A stretch of DNA of 64,000 nt. It comes from DATENM01 sp045807765. GTDB taxonomy: Bacteria > Acidobacteriota > Blastocatellia > UBA7656. Where the stretch lies: contig JBJMGU010000271.1 of NCBI GenBank assembly GCA_045807765.1, positions 14,912 to 78,911 on the forward strand. Reading direction: 5' to 3'. The notes under the pieces are model-generated. The model did no database searches. It had not been told where the DNA came from and saw only the letters and a program-made list of their open reading frames with translations. Below are positions 38,729 to 47,133 of this stretch, piece after piece. Numbering within the stretch: the stretch's first letter is position 1; every line of letters starts with the position of its first letter. The position numbers and the translations under genes are program-made.

Positions 38729-39856
38729 TTATGGCCGCGCTTGCAGGCCCGACCGTTCAGCAACTTTCGAGAGACGCCCGAAGTTGTAATACGCCGCGCA
38801 AGCGCCTTCCGAAGAGACCATGCAGGAGCCGATAGGCGTCTCAGGTGTGCAGGCGGTGCCGAAGACTTTGCACTCCCAGGGCTTCTTCACGCCCTTTAAA
38901 ATCTCGCCGCACTGACAGGCCTTCGGATCGGCAATTTTCAATCCCGGCACGGCGAACTTCAACTCCGCATCAAACGCTGCGTACTTCTTCTGCAACTTCA
39001 TGCCGCTGTGAGGAATCGAGCCCAGTCCACGCCACTCGAAATAATCGCGCGGCTCAAATACATCGAAGATCACTTCCAGCGCCTTGACGTTGCCTTCGCG
39101 CAGGACGACGCGCGAATACTGATTCTCGACTTCCTTGCGGCCTTCGACCGCCTGTTTGACGATCATATAAACCGACTGCAAAATGTCGAGCGGCTCGAAT
39201 CCTGACACCACGATGGGCTTGCCATAGTCGCGCGGCACGAAATCATAACAGCGGGTGCCGATGACCGTGCTGACGTGGCCTGGCCCCAGGAAGCCATCGA
39301 GCTTCAGGTCGGGCGAATCGAGCATCGCTTTGAGCGCCGGCACGATCATGATGTGGTTGCAGAAGACGCTAAAATTTTCGACGCCGTCTTTTGCCGCCTG
39401 CCTTATGGTCATGGCAGTTGACGGCGCGGTGGTCTCAAACCCGAGCGCCAGAAAGACGACCTGGCGGTCGGGATTCTTCTTGGCAATCTTCAAAGCATCA
39501 AGCGGCGAATAGACCATGCGCACGTCGGCGCCAGCGGCCTTGGCATCGAACAGGTTGGTGTTCGAGCCGGGCACGCGCATCATATCGCCGAATGTGGTGA
39601 AGATCACGCCCGGCTTCAAGGCCAGCGAGATCGAATCATCTGTTCGCCCCAGCGGAATAACGCACACAGGGCATCCCGGCCCATGAATCATCTCGATGTT
39701 CGGCGGCAGCAAATCTTCAATGCCATACTTGAAGATCGTATGCGTGTGACCGCCGCAGACCTCCATCAGCTTGAGCGGCTCGTCGGTCAACTGCGCAATC
39801 TGATCGGCGAGCCGGCGGGCCAGTTCGCTCTGCCGGTATTCATCAACGAATTTCAT
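38729..39856 (-). CDS. hypD: Hydrogenase maturation protein HypD
   Basis: A 375-residue [4Fe-4S] scaffold on which, with HypC, the Fe(CN)2CO unit is assembled. Signatures include MEVCGGHTHTIFKYG, IHGPGCPVCVIP (redox Cys pair), FCNHIMIVPALKAML and the C-terminal Cys set in CQCGEILKGVKKPWECKVFG. Length is as expected. It is followed by hypE and preceded by the GmhA-like gene. Confidence 0.97.
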   Translation of the reverse strand: MKFVDEYRQSELARRLADQIAQLTDEPLKLMEVCGGHTHTIFKYGIEDLLPPNIEMIHGPGCPVCVIPLGRTDDSISLALKPGVIFTTFGDMMRVPGSNTNLFDAKAAGADVRMVYSPLDALKIAKKNPDRQVVFLALGFETTAPSTAMTIRQAAKDGVENFSVFCNHIMIVPALKAMLDSPDLKLDGFLGPGHVSTVIGTRCYDFVPRDYGKPIVVSGFEPLDILQSVYMIVKQAVEGRKEVENQYSRVVLREGNVKALEVIFDVFEPRDYFEWRGLGSIPHSGMKLQKKYAAFDAELKFAVPGLKIADPKACQCGEILKGVKKPWECKVFGTACTPETPIGSCMVSSEGACAAYYNFGRLSKVAERSGLQARP

Positions 39857-39872
39857 TTGTGCCCCCCTGGTT

Positions 39873-40562
39873 TCAGCCTTCGACCATCGAGCGATGCTCT
39901 AAGTAGGTATGCACCATATCCCACATCGTGTGGTAGAGCGTAACGTGGCTTTCCTGTATGCGATGGATGCTCGAAGTCGGAACGGTCAAGCAGAAGTCCA
40001 GCCGCTCGCTTTCGTGCAGCCTGGCCATCTGTCCTCCATTACCGCCCGCATAAGCAATGGTGATCAGCTTCATCCGCCGCGCAGTTTCGAAAGCGTGCAT
40101 TAAGTTTTCGGAGTTGCCACTGGTTGACAGCCCAAGCAGCAGATCACCTTCGCGTCCGAGCGCGATGATCTGCCGCGAGAAGACATCGGCAAACCCGACA
40201 TCGTTCGAGACGGCTGTAACCATGGCCATGTCGTTGGTCAGGCAGATGGCCGGCAGCGCTTTGCGCCCGACCGTGATCGGGTGCATGAACTCGACGGCGA
40301 TGTGCTGCGCATCGGTCGCCGAGCCGCCGTTGCCGCAGACCAGCAGCTTGCCGCCGCGTTGAAAACTCCGGGCCATCGCCAGCGATGCGGCGAGGATGGC
40401 GTCGGCGTTGGCTTCAAAGAATTGCTGTTTGACCTCGGCGCTTTCGTGCGCCTTTTCAAGCAGCGAGAAGCGCAGCTCTTCCTGCAAGTCCTGCGGCTTC
40501 TTGTCGGCATCGTGCAGGAAGGGGTAAAACGAACGAGAAAAATCTTCTATCGTTTTTGCCAT
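39873..40562 (-). CDS. GmhA-like SIS-domain phosphosugar isomerase in the hyp operon
   Basis: A 229-residue SIS-domain protein close to sedoheptulose-7-phosphate isomerase (GmhA): LLVCGNGGSATDAQHIAVEF is the substrate loop and GLSTSGNSENLM the phosphate loop. In GmhA a Glu and a His do the isomerisation; ESHVTLYHTMWDMVH near the C-terminus supplies the His region. It lies between hypC and hypD with gaps of 9 and 16 bases, so it is clearly part of the maturation operon. I recall GmhA-like genes in other group 1h hydrogenase loci. Whether it acts on a sugar or on a hydrogenase intermediate is unknown. Confidence 0.9.
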   Translation of the reverse strand: MAKTIEDFSRSFYPFLHDADKKPQDLQEELRFSLLEKAHESAEVKQQFFEANADAILAASLAMARSFQRGGKLLVCGNGGSATDAQHIAVEFMHPITVGRKALPAICLTNDMAMVTAVSNDVGFADVFSRQIIALGREGDLLLGLSTSGNSENLMHAFETARRMKLITIAYAGGNGGQMARLHESERLDFCLTVPTSSIHRIQESHVTLYHTMWDMVHTYLEHRSMVEG

Positions 40563-40571
40563 GTCGCCACC

Positions 40572-40838
40572 CTACTGAATCGAGCCCTTGAACTGATTCA
40601 TCTCCTCTTCATATGAACCCAGCTCTTCAAGCAGCCTGAGCGTTTCCCTGGCTTCTTTCTCGTCAATCTTGCTCATCGCGAAGCCGACGTGAATCAACAC
40701 GTAATCGCCGATGCGTGCGTCGTCACGGTCGAGCATGCCGATATTGACATTGCGCCGCACGCCTCCGACCTCGACTTTGGCGATCTGATTTTCTTCGTCA
40801 ACGATCTCGACGATCTTTCCAGGTATGGCAAGACACAT
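40572..40838 (-). CDS. hypC: Hydrogenase maturation chaperone HypC
   Basis: An 88-residue HypC/HupF chaperone. It starts MCLAIPGKIVEI with the essential Cys2, which helps carry iron with HypD. ARIGDYVLIHVGFAMSKIDE is the second hallmark. The C-terminal helix ends EEMNQFKGSIQ. It directly abuts the hypF stop. Confidence 0.96.
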   Translation of the reverse strand: MCLAIPGKIVEIVDEENQIAKVEVGGVRRNVNIGMLDRDDARIGDYVLIHVGFAMSKIDEKEARETLRLLEELGSYEEEMNQFKGSIQ

Positions 40839-43136
40839 TTACAAAATCCTCCCCGCCAGCCATCGGGCGTTAGCGACCACCGCCTGGCCGAGCGAGATGC
40901 CGCCGTCGTTGGGCGGCACGCGATGATGGGTGAAGACCTCGAAGCCATCAGCCGTAAGCCTTCGGCAGGTCTGTTCGAGAAGAAACATATTTTGAAAGAC
41001 GCCGCCCGACAGGACGACGCGATTGAGCCGGTGTTCGCCTCGCGCTTTGCACGCGACGAACGCAATCAAGCGGGCGACGCCGTGATGAAACTTTGCTGAC
41101 ACCGATGCCGGAGAAGCGCCGTCGAGCAAATCCGCGACCGCCTGTTGAATCACTGCGTCAGCTTTGATGATGTCGCCCGCCGTGTCGAACTCATAGCCGG
41201 CGGTTGAATTGCGATCCGCTATCGCTTCCAGCTCAATCGCCGCCTGCCCTTCGAAGTTCACCACGTTGCGCAAACCGAGCAGGCTCGACACCGCGTCAAA
41301 GAGCCTTCCCATGCTCGAAGTCTGCGGGCTGTTCGTGCCGCTTTCGGCCATGCGCTGAAGCGTCGTCCAACGGCGACGATCAAGCTGTTGCACAAACGGC
41401 AAATCCAGATTGAGGAATTCATTGCCCATTGTACGATGCAGGTAGATTGCCGCCATGCGCCAGGGTTCGCGGATGGCGCGCGCGCCGCCGGGCATCGGCA
41501 CATAATCGAGATGCGCAATCCGTTCGGCGTTGACGAAGTCGGCGACAAAAAACTCGCCGCCCCAGAACCGGCCATCAGAGCCAAATCCAAGTCCATCCAT
41601 CGCCACGCCGATCACCTGGTCTTGAATGCCGTTGTCGGCCATGCAGCTTGCGATGTGCGCGTGATGATGCGGCACGCCGACCTTGATGGCGATGTCGTCA
41701 AGCGCCAGCGCGTACTTGCTCGACAGGTATTCCGGGTGCAAGTCGTAGGCAATCATCTCAGGGTGAAGATTGAAGAGTTGCTTGAAGTGGGCGATGCCTT
41801 GCTCGTATGAGCGGAGCGTTTCGAGGTTTTCCAGGTCGCCGATATGATGACTGACAAACGCATAATTCTCATGCGTCAGGCAGAAGGTATTCTTCAGCTC
41901 CGCCCCGCAGGCGAGAATCTCTTGTGCAAATCGAAACGCGCAGCGGAGAGGCGCGGGCGCATAACCGCGCGAGCGCCGCAAAATCATCGCGCGCCCATTG
42001 AACACGCGAGCGACTGAATCATCCGAACGCATGTGTATGCGCCGGTCGTGCAGCAAGAGCGCATCGGCGATCTTGCCGATGCGTCGGCCAGCGTCTTCGT
42101 CCTCGTAACAGATCGGCTCATCAGACAGGTTGCCACTGGTCATCACCAGCGGGCGCTCCAGACCATCGTGCAGCAGGTGATGCAGCGGCGAGTACGGCAA
42201 CATGAAGCCGAGCGAGCGGACGCCGGGCGCAACCGCCGCTGGGATCGTTGAATCGGGCTTTCTTTCAAGCAAGACGACGGGACGCTGCGCCGACCGCAGC
42301 AACGCCGCTTCAGCCTCGGATACGAAGCAATGTTCCAAAAGCAAATCTATTGAAGCGGCCATCAAAGCGAAGGGCTTATCTTCGCGGTATTTTCTTTGTC
42401 GCAAGCGCGCCACCGCTTCCGCGTTCAGCCCGTCGCAGGCGAGATGAAAGCCGCCGATGCCTTTGATGGCGACAATCTGTCCGGCGAGTAACCGGGCGCG
42501 TGTCCTCGCGATGGCGTCTTCACCGCTCGCCGCATCGCTAATGATTTCGTGTCCATTCTCATCGGCAAGAAAAACCCGCGGGCCGCAAGCCGGGCAAGCA
42601 GTCGGCTCGGCATGAAAGCGGCGGTCGAGCGGATTCTCGTACTCGGCGCGACAGGCCGCGCACATCACGAATTCCCACATCGTCGTCTTGTCGCGGTCAT
42701 ACGGCACGTCTTCGATGATCGTGAAGCGTGGGCCGCAGTTCGTGCAGTTGATGAACGGATAGCGGTAGCGACGATCCGCGGGGTCAAACAATTCTTTGAG
42801 GCAATCATCGCAAGTTGCGATGTCTGCCGAGATGGGAATGAACTTCTCGCCGGCAGCGTCGCTCTCGACGATGCGGAAGTCGGCGTAGTTGGCAGGCGTC
42901 AGATGATCGCGGCGCTCGACCGATTCGATCACAGACAGTGGCGGCGGGCTTAATCTGATTTCGTCAATGAGCTGGCCGATGGCGTCGATCTCGCCTTCAA
43001 CGTCTATGAACACGCCTGTCGTGTTGTTCAGGACGCGGCCCTTGAGCGCCCGCCGCTGCGCCTGCGAGAAGATGAACGGGCGGAAGCCGACCCCCTGGAC
43101 AATGCCCCGCACCAGTATTTGAACGCGCGCGTCCAT
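40839..43136 (-). CDS. hypF: Carbamoyltransferase HypF
   Basis: A 765-residue multidomain enzyme moving the carbamoyl group of carbamoyl phosphate to HypE. The N-terminal acylphosphatase domain has VRGIVQGVGFRPF. Two zinc-finger units follow (CDDCLKELF.., CTNCGPRFTII, CAACRAEYENP, CPACGPRVF), then the YrdC-like domain (GQIVAIKGIGGFHLACD) and the Kae1/TsaD-like domain (HHHAHIASCMAD). I start at ATG 43136; 33 extra upstream residues are open but not conserved. It is complete and of standard length. Confidence 0.96.
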   Translation of the reverse strand: MDARVQILVRGIVQGVGFRPFIFSQAQRRALKGRVLNNTTGVFIDVEGEIDAIGQLIDEIRLSPPPLSVIESVERRDHLTPANYADFRIVESDAAGEKFIPISADIATCDDCLKELFDPADRRYRYPFINCTNCGPRFTIIEDVPYDRDKTTMWEFVMCAACRAEYENPLDRRFHAEPTACPACGPRVFLADENGHEIISDAASGEDAIARTRARLLAGQIVAIKGIGGFHLACDGLNAEAVARLRQRKYREDKPFALMAASIDLLLEHCFVSEAEAALLRSAQRPVVLLERKPDSTIPAAVAPGVRSLGFMLPYSPLHHLLHDGLERPLVMTSGNLSDEPICYEDEDAGRRIGKIADALLLHDRRIHMRSDDSVARVFNGRAMILRRSRGYAPAPLRCAFRFAQEILACGAELKNTFCLTHENYAFVSHHIGDLENLETLRSYEQGIAHFKQLFNLHPEMIAYDLHPEYLSSKYALALDDIAIKVGVPHHHAHIASCMADNGIQDQVIGVAMDGLGFGSDGRFWGGEFFVADFVNAERIAHLDYVPMPGGARAIREPWRMAAIYLHRTMGNEFLNLDLPFVQQLDRRRWTTLQRMAESGTNSPQTSSMGRLFDAVSSLLGLRNVVNFEGQAAIELEAIADRNSTAGYEFDTAGDIIKADAVIQQAVADLLDGASPASVSAKFHHGVARLIAFVACKARGEHRLNRVVLSGGVFQNMFLLEQTCRRLTADGFEVFTHHRVPPNDGGISLGQAVVANARWLAGRIL

Positions 43137-43152
43137 AATCTTAGTAAAGACC

Positions 43153-43854
43153 TTAGTAATGTGCGGCTCGCCCGCTGCGCGCTTCACCGCGCAACACAGC
43201 CAGGCGCGATTCGAGAAATTGCAAGAACGGCTCAAGTCCCGCGCCGGTCTTCGCCGAAGCTTCGAATACCTGCATGCCTGGACGAACCGCTTGAATGTTA
43301 CGGTGCGCCGCCGCCGGATCGAATTCGACGGCCTGCGCCAGATCGATCTTCGTAATCAAGGCGATGTCCGCTGTGTTAAAGATCGTCGGGTACTTGAGCG
43401 GCTTGTCTTCACCTTCGGTCACAGACATCAGCACCAGCCGCAGGTCTTCGCCGAGGTCATAGCTCGACGGGCAAACCATATTGCCGACGTTTTCGATGAA
43501 CAGAATATCCAGGTCTTCCAGTTGCCAGCCGTCGAGCGCGCGCTCGACCATCGCGGCTTCAAGATGACAGACCGTGCCGGTGATGATCTGCCTGACCGGA
43601 GCCTGACTGCGTGCCAACCGCGCCGCGTCATTCTCGGTTGCAAGATCGCCGACCAGCGCCGCCACCGCGTACAACTCGCGAAGGCGCGTCAGCAGCTTTT
43701 CAAGAAACATGGTTTTGCCTGCACCGGGACTTGATACCAGGCTGACGACGTAGACGCCGGCTTCACGGAAACGTTCGCGCAACGAGCGGGCAAGCTGATC
43801 GTTTTGCTTCAGAACCTTTTGCCTGACTTCGACCAGACGTGGTGGCGTGCTCAT
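43153..43854 (-). CDS. hypB: Hydrogenase nickel incorporation GTPase HypB
   Basis: A 233-residue SIMIBI-class GTPase delivering nickel with HypA. P-loop SSPGAGKTMFLEKL lies near residue 40, ENVGNMVCPSSYDLGE is the metal-site Cys region, and ITKIDLAQ is the guanine-specificity NKxD-like motif. It lacks the His-rich N-terminal nickel store found in some HypB proteins. It overlaps hypA by four bases (ATGA). Confidence 0.96.
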   Translation of the reverse strand: MSTPPRLVEVRQKVLKQNDQLARSLRERFREAGVYVVSLVSSPGAGKTMFLEKLLTRLRELYAVAALVGDLATENDAARLARSQAPVRQIITGTVCHLEAAMVERALDGWQLEDLDILFIENVGNMVCPSSYDLGEDLRLVLMSVTEGEDKPLKYPTIFNTADIALITKIDLAQAVEFDPAAAHRNIQAVRPGMQVFEASAKTGAGLEPFLQFLESRLAVLRGEARSGRAAHY

Positions 43855-44195
43855 TGCTGTATCTCCAGGGCGGTCACTTCAAGCTCGCGGCCACGAACGA
43901 CCTCAGGCGTCGGGCTGTCGCAAACCGAACAACAGAATCGCTGCACCGAATCTAGCGTGCGCTCGGCCCGACACGCCGGGCAGTAGACCACCGTCGGAAC
44001 TTCCTCAATCAGCAGATGCGAGCCTTCAAGCAGAGTGCCTTCGCAAGCCAGGTCATAAGAAAAGAGCAGCGCTTCTTTGACAACGCCCGAAAGCGTCCCC
44101 AGCTTGAGGTGCACGGCATTGACCTGAACGCCGCGCTCTCTGGCCTCTTCTTCGGCCATCGAGATAATGCTCAGAGCAATGGATAACTCGTGCAT
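43851..44195 (-). CDS. hypA: Hydrogenase nickel metallochaperone HypA
   Basis: A 114-residue HypA. The start MHELSIALSIISM supplies the nickel-binding His2 and Glu3. The zinc site is made by CPACRAERTLDS and CCSVCDSPTP. It passes nickel to the large subunit with HypB. Translational coupling to hypB is shown by the ATGA overlap. Confidence 0.96.
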   Translation of the reverse strand: MHELSIALSIISMAEEEARERGVQVNAVHLKLGTLSGVVKEALLFSYDLACEGTLLEGSHLLIEEVPTVVYCPACRAERTLDSVQRFCCSVCDSPTPEVVRGRELEVTALEIQQ

Positions 44196-44224
44196 AGTTT
44201 CTCAACGATCAGCCGCCACCCGAA

Positions 44225-44794
44225 CTATTGCCGATAAGCGACGATGTCAAACGAGAACTTCAATTCATCTTTCAGCTTGATCGTGCCGCCGACGGCGCTG
44301 ACCTGCTTGATATTGAAATCGCTCTGCCGCAGCGGGAATTCGCCATTGGCGCGCAGCGTGTCTTCGCCGGCGATCACCTGCGCATCGATCACACACTGGC
44401 GAGTGACGCCATGCATAGACATGTTGCCGCTGATCCGCGCGCGGTACTGGCTGTCCATCACCTTTTCCGCAGCGACGCTGGTGCTCTCGAAAACGATCTC
44501 CGGGTAACGAGCGGTTTCGAGCACTTCTTCGCGCATCTGCCGTTCCATCTCTCGACGGTCGCTGTCGCGCACATCGTCGGCGACGGCGAGCGACTCGGCT
44601 TTAATCCGCAAGCCGAGCGCGGCGGCGTCGAGGTGATCGGGCGAGAACCGCACCTCGCCCGTGAAGTCGCGGATGGCTATCGTCGGACTGTGACCGAAGG
44701 CTGAGAGCAGTCCCGTAGCGAAGGCTTTCACGACAAAGCGGCTGCGGCGGCCATCGACACGGTAGCTCGCCGCGCCGGGTTCATTAGCGCTCAT
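44225..44794 (-). CDS. YceI family protein without signal peptide
   Basis: A 189-residue YceI-type beta-barrel (lipocalin-like) protein. Hallmarks are YRVDGRRSRFVVKAF, TGEVRFSPDHLDAAALGLRI, ARYPEIVFESTSV, SGNMSMHGVTRQ and ANGEFPLRQSDFNI. Family members bind polyisoprenoid chains such as quinone tails and are usually periplasmic. This one begins MSANEPGAASYRVDG with no signal sequence, so it should be cytoplasmic. It sits between the hydrogenase protease gene region and hypA on the same strand, 29 bases from hypA, suggesting a role in hydrogenase electron transfer or assembly. Confidence 0.88.
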   Translation of the reverse strand: MSANEPGAASYRVDGRRSRFVVKAFATGLLSAFGHSPTIAIRDFTGEVRFSPDHLDAAALGLRIKAESLAVADDVRDSDRREMERQMREEVLETARYPEIVFESTSVAAEKVMDSQYRARISGNMSMHGVTRQCVIDAQVIAGEDTLRANGEFPLRQSDFNIKQVSAVGGTIKLKDELKFSFDIVAYRQ

Positions 44795-44935
44795 CTAATC
44801 ACCTGTCTTCCCTTCCAGCGCAACCTGACACGGACGCCTGTTCCGCACTCGCCTGCGATAGTTTGCCCAATCCTTGCTCGTTCTTTCATGCGAGCCGAAC
44901 GCCGGAATATCAATCTCATTGCCGCTGGGCTCATC

Positions 44936-45076
44936 TCACATGGTGTGCATTTTTATAAGCCGTTTGATATCTGGAAAATTCGTTACCAGCCCATAGGCAA
45001 GAGCTGCCAGCGTTGTGCCGCCGATGATTTTCCAGACAAGGTGGTTTGACGATGTCTTTTTGTGAAAAAGGTCCAT
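44936..45076 (-). CDS. Tiny single-helix membrane protein of the hydrogenase locus
   Basis: A 46-residue protein starting at ATG 45076: MDLFHKKTSSNHLVWKIIGG, then a hydrophobic segment TTLAALAYGLVTNFPDI and a basic end RLIKMHTM. It resembles the very small DUF6893-like proteins that I recall near actinobacterial hydrogenase genes (membrane helix followed by PDxxR and a final Met). GGGAGAATTT lies upstream. A membrane tether for the otherwise soluble hydrogenase is one possible role. Confidence 0.6.
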   Translation of the reverse strand: MDLFHKKTSSNHLVWKIIGGTTLAALAYGLVTNFPDIKRLIKMHTM

Positions 45077-45171
45077 ACTGTAAATTCTCCCCTTCCAAGA
45101 ATCACTCACAGCACCACACCTTTCCACGGTACTTTAACAATAGACTCTTTTGAGTGATTCAATCAATCTTA

Positions 45172-45212
45172 CCGGCTTTGAAAAGCCGGCCTAAACTCAT
45201 CCCGCCGCGACG
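45172..45212. repeat. Hairpin cluster of the GAAAAGCCGG repeat family
   Basis: CCGGCTTT at 45172-45179 pairs exactly with AAAGCCGG at 45182-45189. CTAAACTCAT and a second GC-rich hairpin (CCGCGACGCGG) follow. The wording matches the element at 19652-19719, so two copies of one intergenic repeat family occur in the window. Confidence 0.6.
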
Positions 45213-45233
45213 CGGCTGACGAGTTGTCGTGAC

Positions 45234-45749
45234 TCAACACGCCGCCCGCTGCCGGCTCTCGTTAAGAATCCCGGCGATCAACGACTCGACTACGTGAACC
45301 GCATCAGTGACGGCGGCTTCGACCACTTCGCTCAAGCCTAGTTGTCCTTCTTCGGGGCCGAGCGTCGCCGGCTCGCAGCCGACCAGCAAGATGCGCTTGA
45401 ACTCGCCGCCCATCGCCTTGACCATCGCCAGCACTTTCATTGGATTCATGCCGTGCGGCTCGACCAGCGCGGCTTGCGCGTCTAATTCGGCCAGCTCACT
45501 CAAGTCAGGCTCGATGGTGTAGAGTGTGCCGGGCTCGGCGCCGCGCGGCGTCGCATCAATAAAAATCGTTACGTCGTAGCCGTCCATCAGCGCATAGGCG
45601 AGATCAAAGCCGCGGATGCCGAAATCAACGACGCGCACTTCACAGGGCTGCGAGCGGCTGGCTAGCTGCCGCGCCACTTCCGAGCCGAAGCCGTCATCAC
45701 CGAGAAAGATATTGCCGATGCCGGCGATCAGAATGTGTGGCTGTGTCAT
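45234..45749 (-). CDS. Hydrogenase maturation protease (HybD/HyaD type)
   Basis: A 171-residue endopeptidase that removes the C-terminal tail of the large subunit after nickel insertion. IAGIGNIFLGDDGFGSEV carries the conserved Glu/Asp metal ligand and the GxGN start. VRVVDFGIRGFDLAY and VEPHGMNPMKVLAM are further hallmarks, the second with the His ligand. The likely target is the 22-residue tail of the large subunit at 49561. Its start overlaps the upstream gene by four bases. Confidence 0.94.
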   Translation of the reverse strand: MTQPHILIAGIGNIFLGDDGFGSEVARQLASRSQPCEVRVVDFGIRGFDLAYALMDGYDVTIFIDATPRGAEPGTLYTIEPDLSELAELDAQAALVEPHGMNPMKVLAMVKAMGGEFKRILLVGCEPATLGPEEGQLGLSEVVEAAVTDAVHVVESLIAGILNESRQRAAC

Positions 45750-46072
45750 GTATTCTTCTCTTCGGCCTCGCCGGGCAGTAGCGGCTCGACCTCTTCGACT
45801 GTAAAGAAGAAGCGATGGCCGGGTTGACGAAGCAACCCCAGGTCGCGCCCCGGATCGTCATCAATGATCACCGCCAGGTGAATCTTGTTTTCATAATCCT
45901 GTTCGATGGATTCAATCGTCGCGATCTTTCCGGCAAGCGCCAGATCCAGAATGTCGCCGCCGGGCCGCGGACGCAGGCGTACACGGTCGCCTTGCTTGAG
46001 ATCAGTCCCCCACACAGAGACATGATCCAACTGAGTTTTTTCTTCGAGCAGTTGCCACTCCCATTCGTTCAT
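45746..46072 (-). CDS. Hydrogenase-locus hypothetical protein, 108 residues
   Basis: A 108-residue protein with no recognised domain. MNEWEWQLLEEKTQLDHVSV opens it, followed by a hypE/hypC-like small-barrel pattern: LKQGDRVRLRPRPGGDILDL, IATIESIEQDYENKIHLAV and DDDPGRDLG. The middle resembles an SH3-like barrel that could bind another locus protein. It overlaps its neighbours by four bases on both sides, so it is firmly in the operon. Confidence 0.8.
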   Translation of the reverse strand: MNEWEWQLLEEKTQLDHVSVWGTDLKQGDRVRLRPRPGGDILDLALAGKIATIESIEQDYENKIHLAVIIDDDPGRDLGLLRQPGHRFFFTVEEVEPLLPGEAEEKNT

Positions 46073-47133
46073 CGCTCGTCCTCTTCAACAGAACGCCGGC
46101 TACGCATCGCGCCATGCATCTTCATCAGTTGCTCGGCTGGCATGGTCTCGGTTCGTTCAAGTATCCGCCGAGCGCGTTCGTCTACGCCGCGCATGGCGCG
46201 TTTCTCTTCTTCGGTCAACGTCAGAATGCGCAGCGTCAGAATCTCATCAATCTCTGTCCCGTCGAAGAGATCGCCAGGACTTTCCGGCGCGATCTCCGGG
46301 TAGTCATACAGGATGATCGGTGATGACAACATGCAATCACGCTCGCCCGCTTCGCCGACCAGCACCGGCCAGGTGCCGACGTTCCGGCAATCGGCCACTC
46401 GCTCGCGCAAGCCTGCGGGCGGGTCGAGCAACGAAACGAACTCGCCATCACGAAGGCTGAGAATCGTGTGCGTTGAAACCAGTGATTGCATCAATGCCTC
46501 GTCGCGGCTCTTCGATGCAGCGTCCTCAAACTGTGTGCGATTCAGTATTCGCACCGTGAACTTAAACAAGTTATCGCCGGCAGGCCGGGTGGTTATTTCG
46601 AGAGTTCCTTTGAGCGATTCTTGCTTGCGGACGATCACGCCGACAATCTTGCCGCTTGCATCACGCAAAGGCTCAATCTCGCGCGACGACGGAAAGGCAA
46701 ACATCAGCCGCCGCGCTTCAGTAACCAGATCATTCAAGTCGAGCGGCGGCGCGCTCGTCTCGCGTTCGACGGCTTCCTGCCAGCTTTGAAAAAGCTGATC
46801 GCCGACCTCAAGACTTTCGACCAGATGAAAATCCGGCTCCGCGCCTTCTGATAACTCGACGACCGGGGTCGTCAGTTTTCCGACTTCGCGCGCCAGCAGG
46901 TGCAGGAAACGTCCCTTCACATCTATCGTCGTATGCGGCCCACCCATCACCAAACATTCTGTCTGCATGCTCCAGGCTTCCGTGCCGCGCTGCGCATGGC
47001 TATAGCTTTCAGGGCAGAGCGCGCCGAAGTTAAAGCGCTGCTGATTCTTCACCGCCGAGGGCCGATAAGGGTAGAGGATGTACCCCTCGTAGAGCACGGC
47101 GTTGACCAGTCTTTCTACCAGCCGGAGATTCAT
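46069..47133 (-). CDS. Hydrogenase-locus hypothetical protein, 354 residues
   Basis: A 354-residue protein conserved, as far as I recall, only in group 1h hydrogenase loci. It starts MNLRLVERLVNAVLYEGYIL, then YPYRPSAVKNQQRFNFGALC; the region LEITTRPAGDNLFKFTVRIL and the segment LLDPPAGLRERVADCRNVGT are other landmarks. There is no signal peptide, transmembrane segment or metal motif I can name. Overlaps of one and four bases with the flanking genes show strict co-translation. The role is probably in assembly or electron transfer. Confidence 0.8.
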   Translation of the reverse strand: MNLRLVERLVNAVLYEGYILYPYRPSAVKNQQRFNFGALCPESYSHAQRGTEAWSMQTECLVMGGPHTTIDVKGRFLHLLAREVGKLTTPVVELSEGAEPDFHLVESLEVGDQLFQSWQEAVERETSAPPLDLNDLVTEARRLMFAFPSSREIEPLRDASGKIVGVIVRKQESLKGTLEITTRPAGDNLFKFTVRILNRTQFEDAASKSRDEALMQSLVSTHTILSLRDGEFVSLLDPPAGLRERVADCRNVGTWPVLVGEAGERDCMLSSPIILYDYPEIAPESPGDLFDGTEIDEILTLRILTLTEEEKRAMRGVDERARRILERTETMPAEQLMKMHGAMRSRRSVEEDER

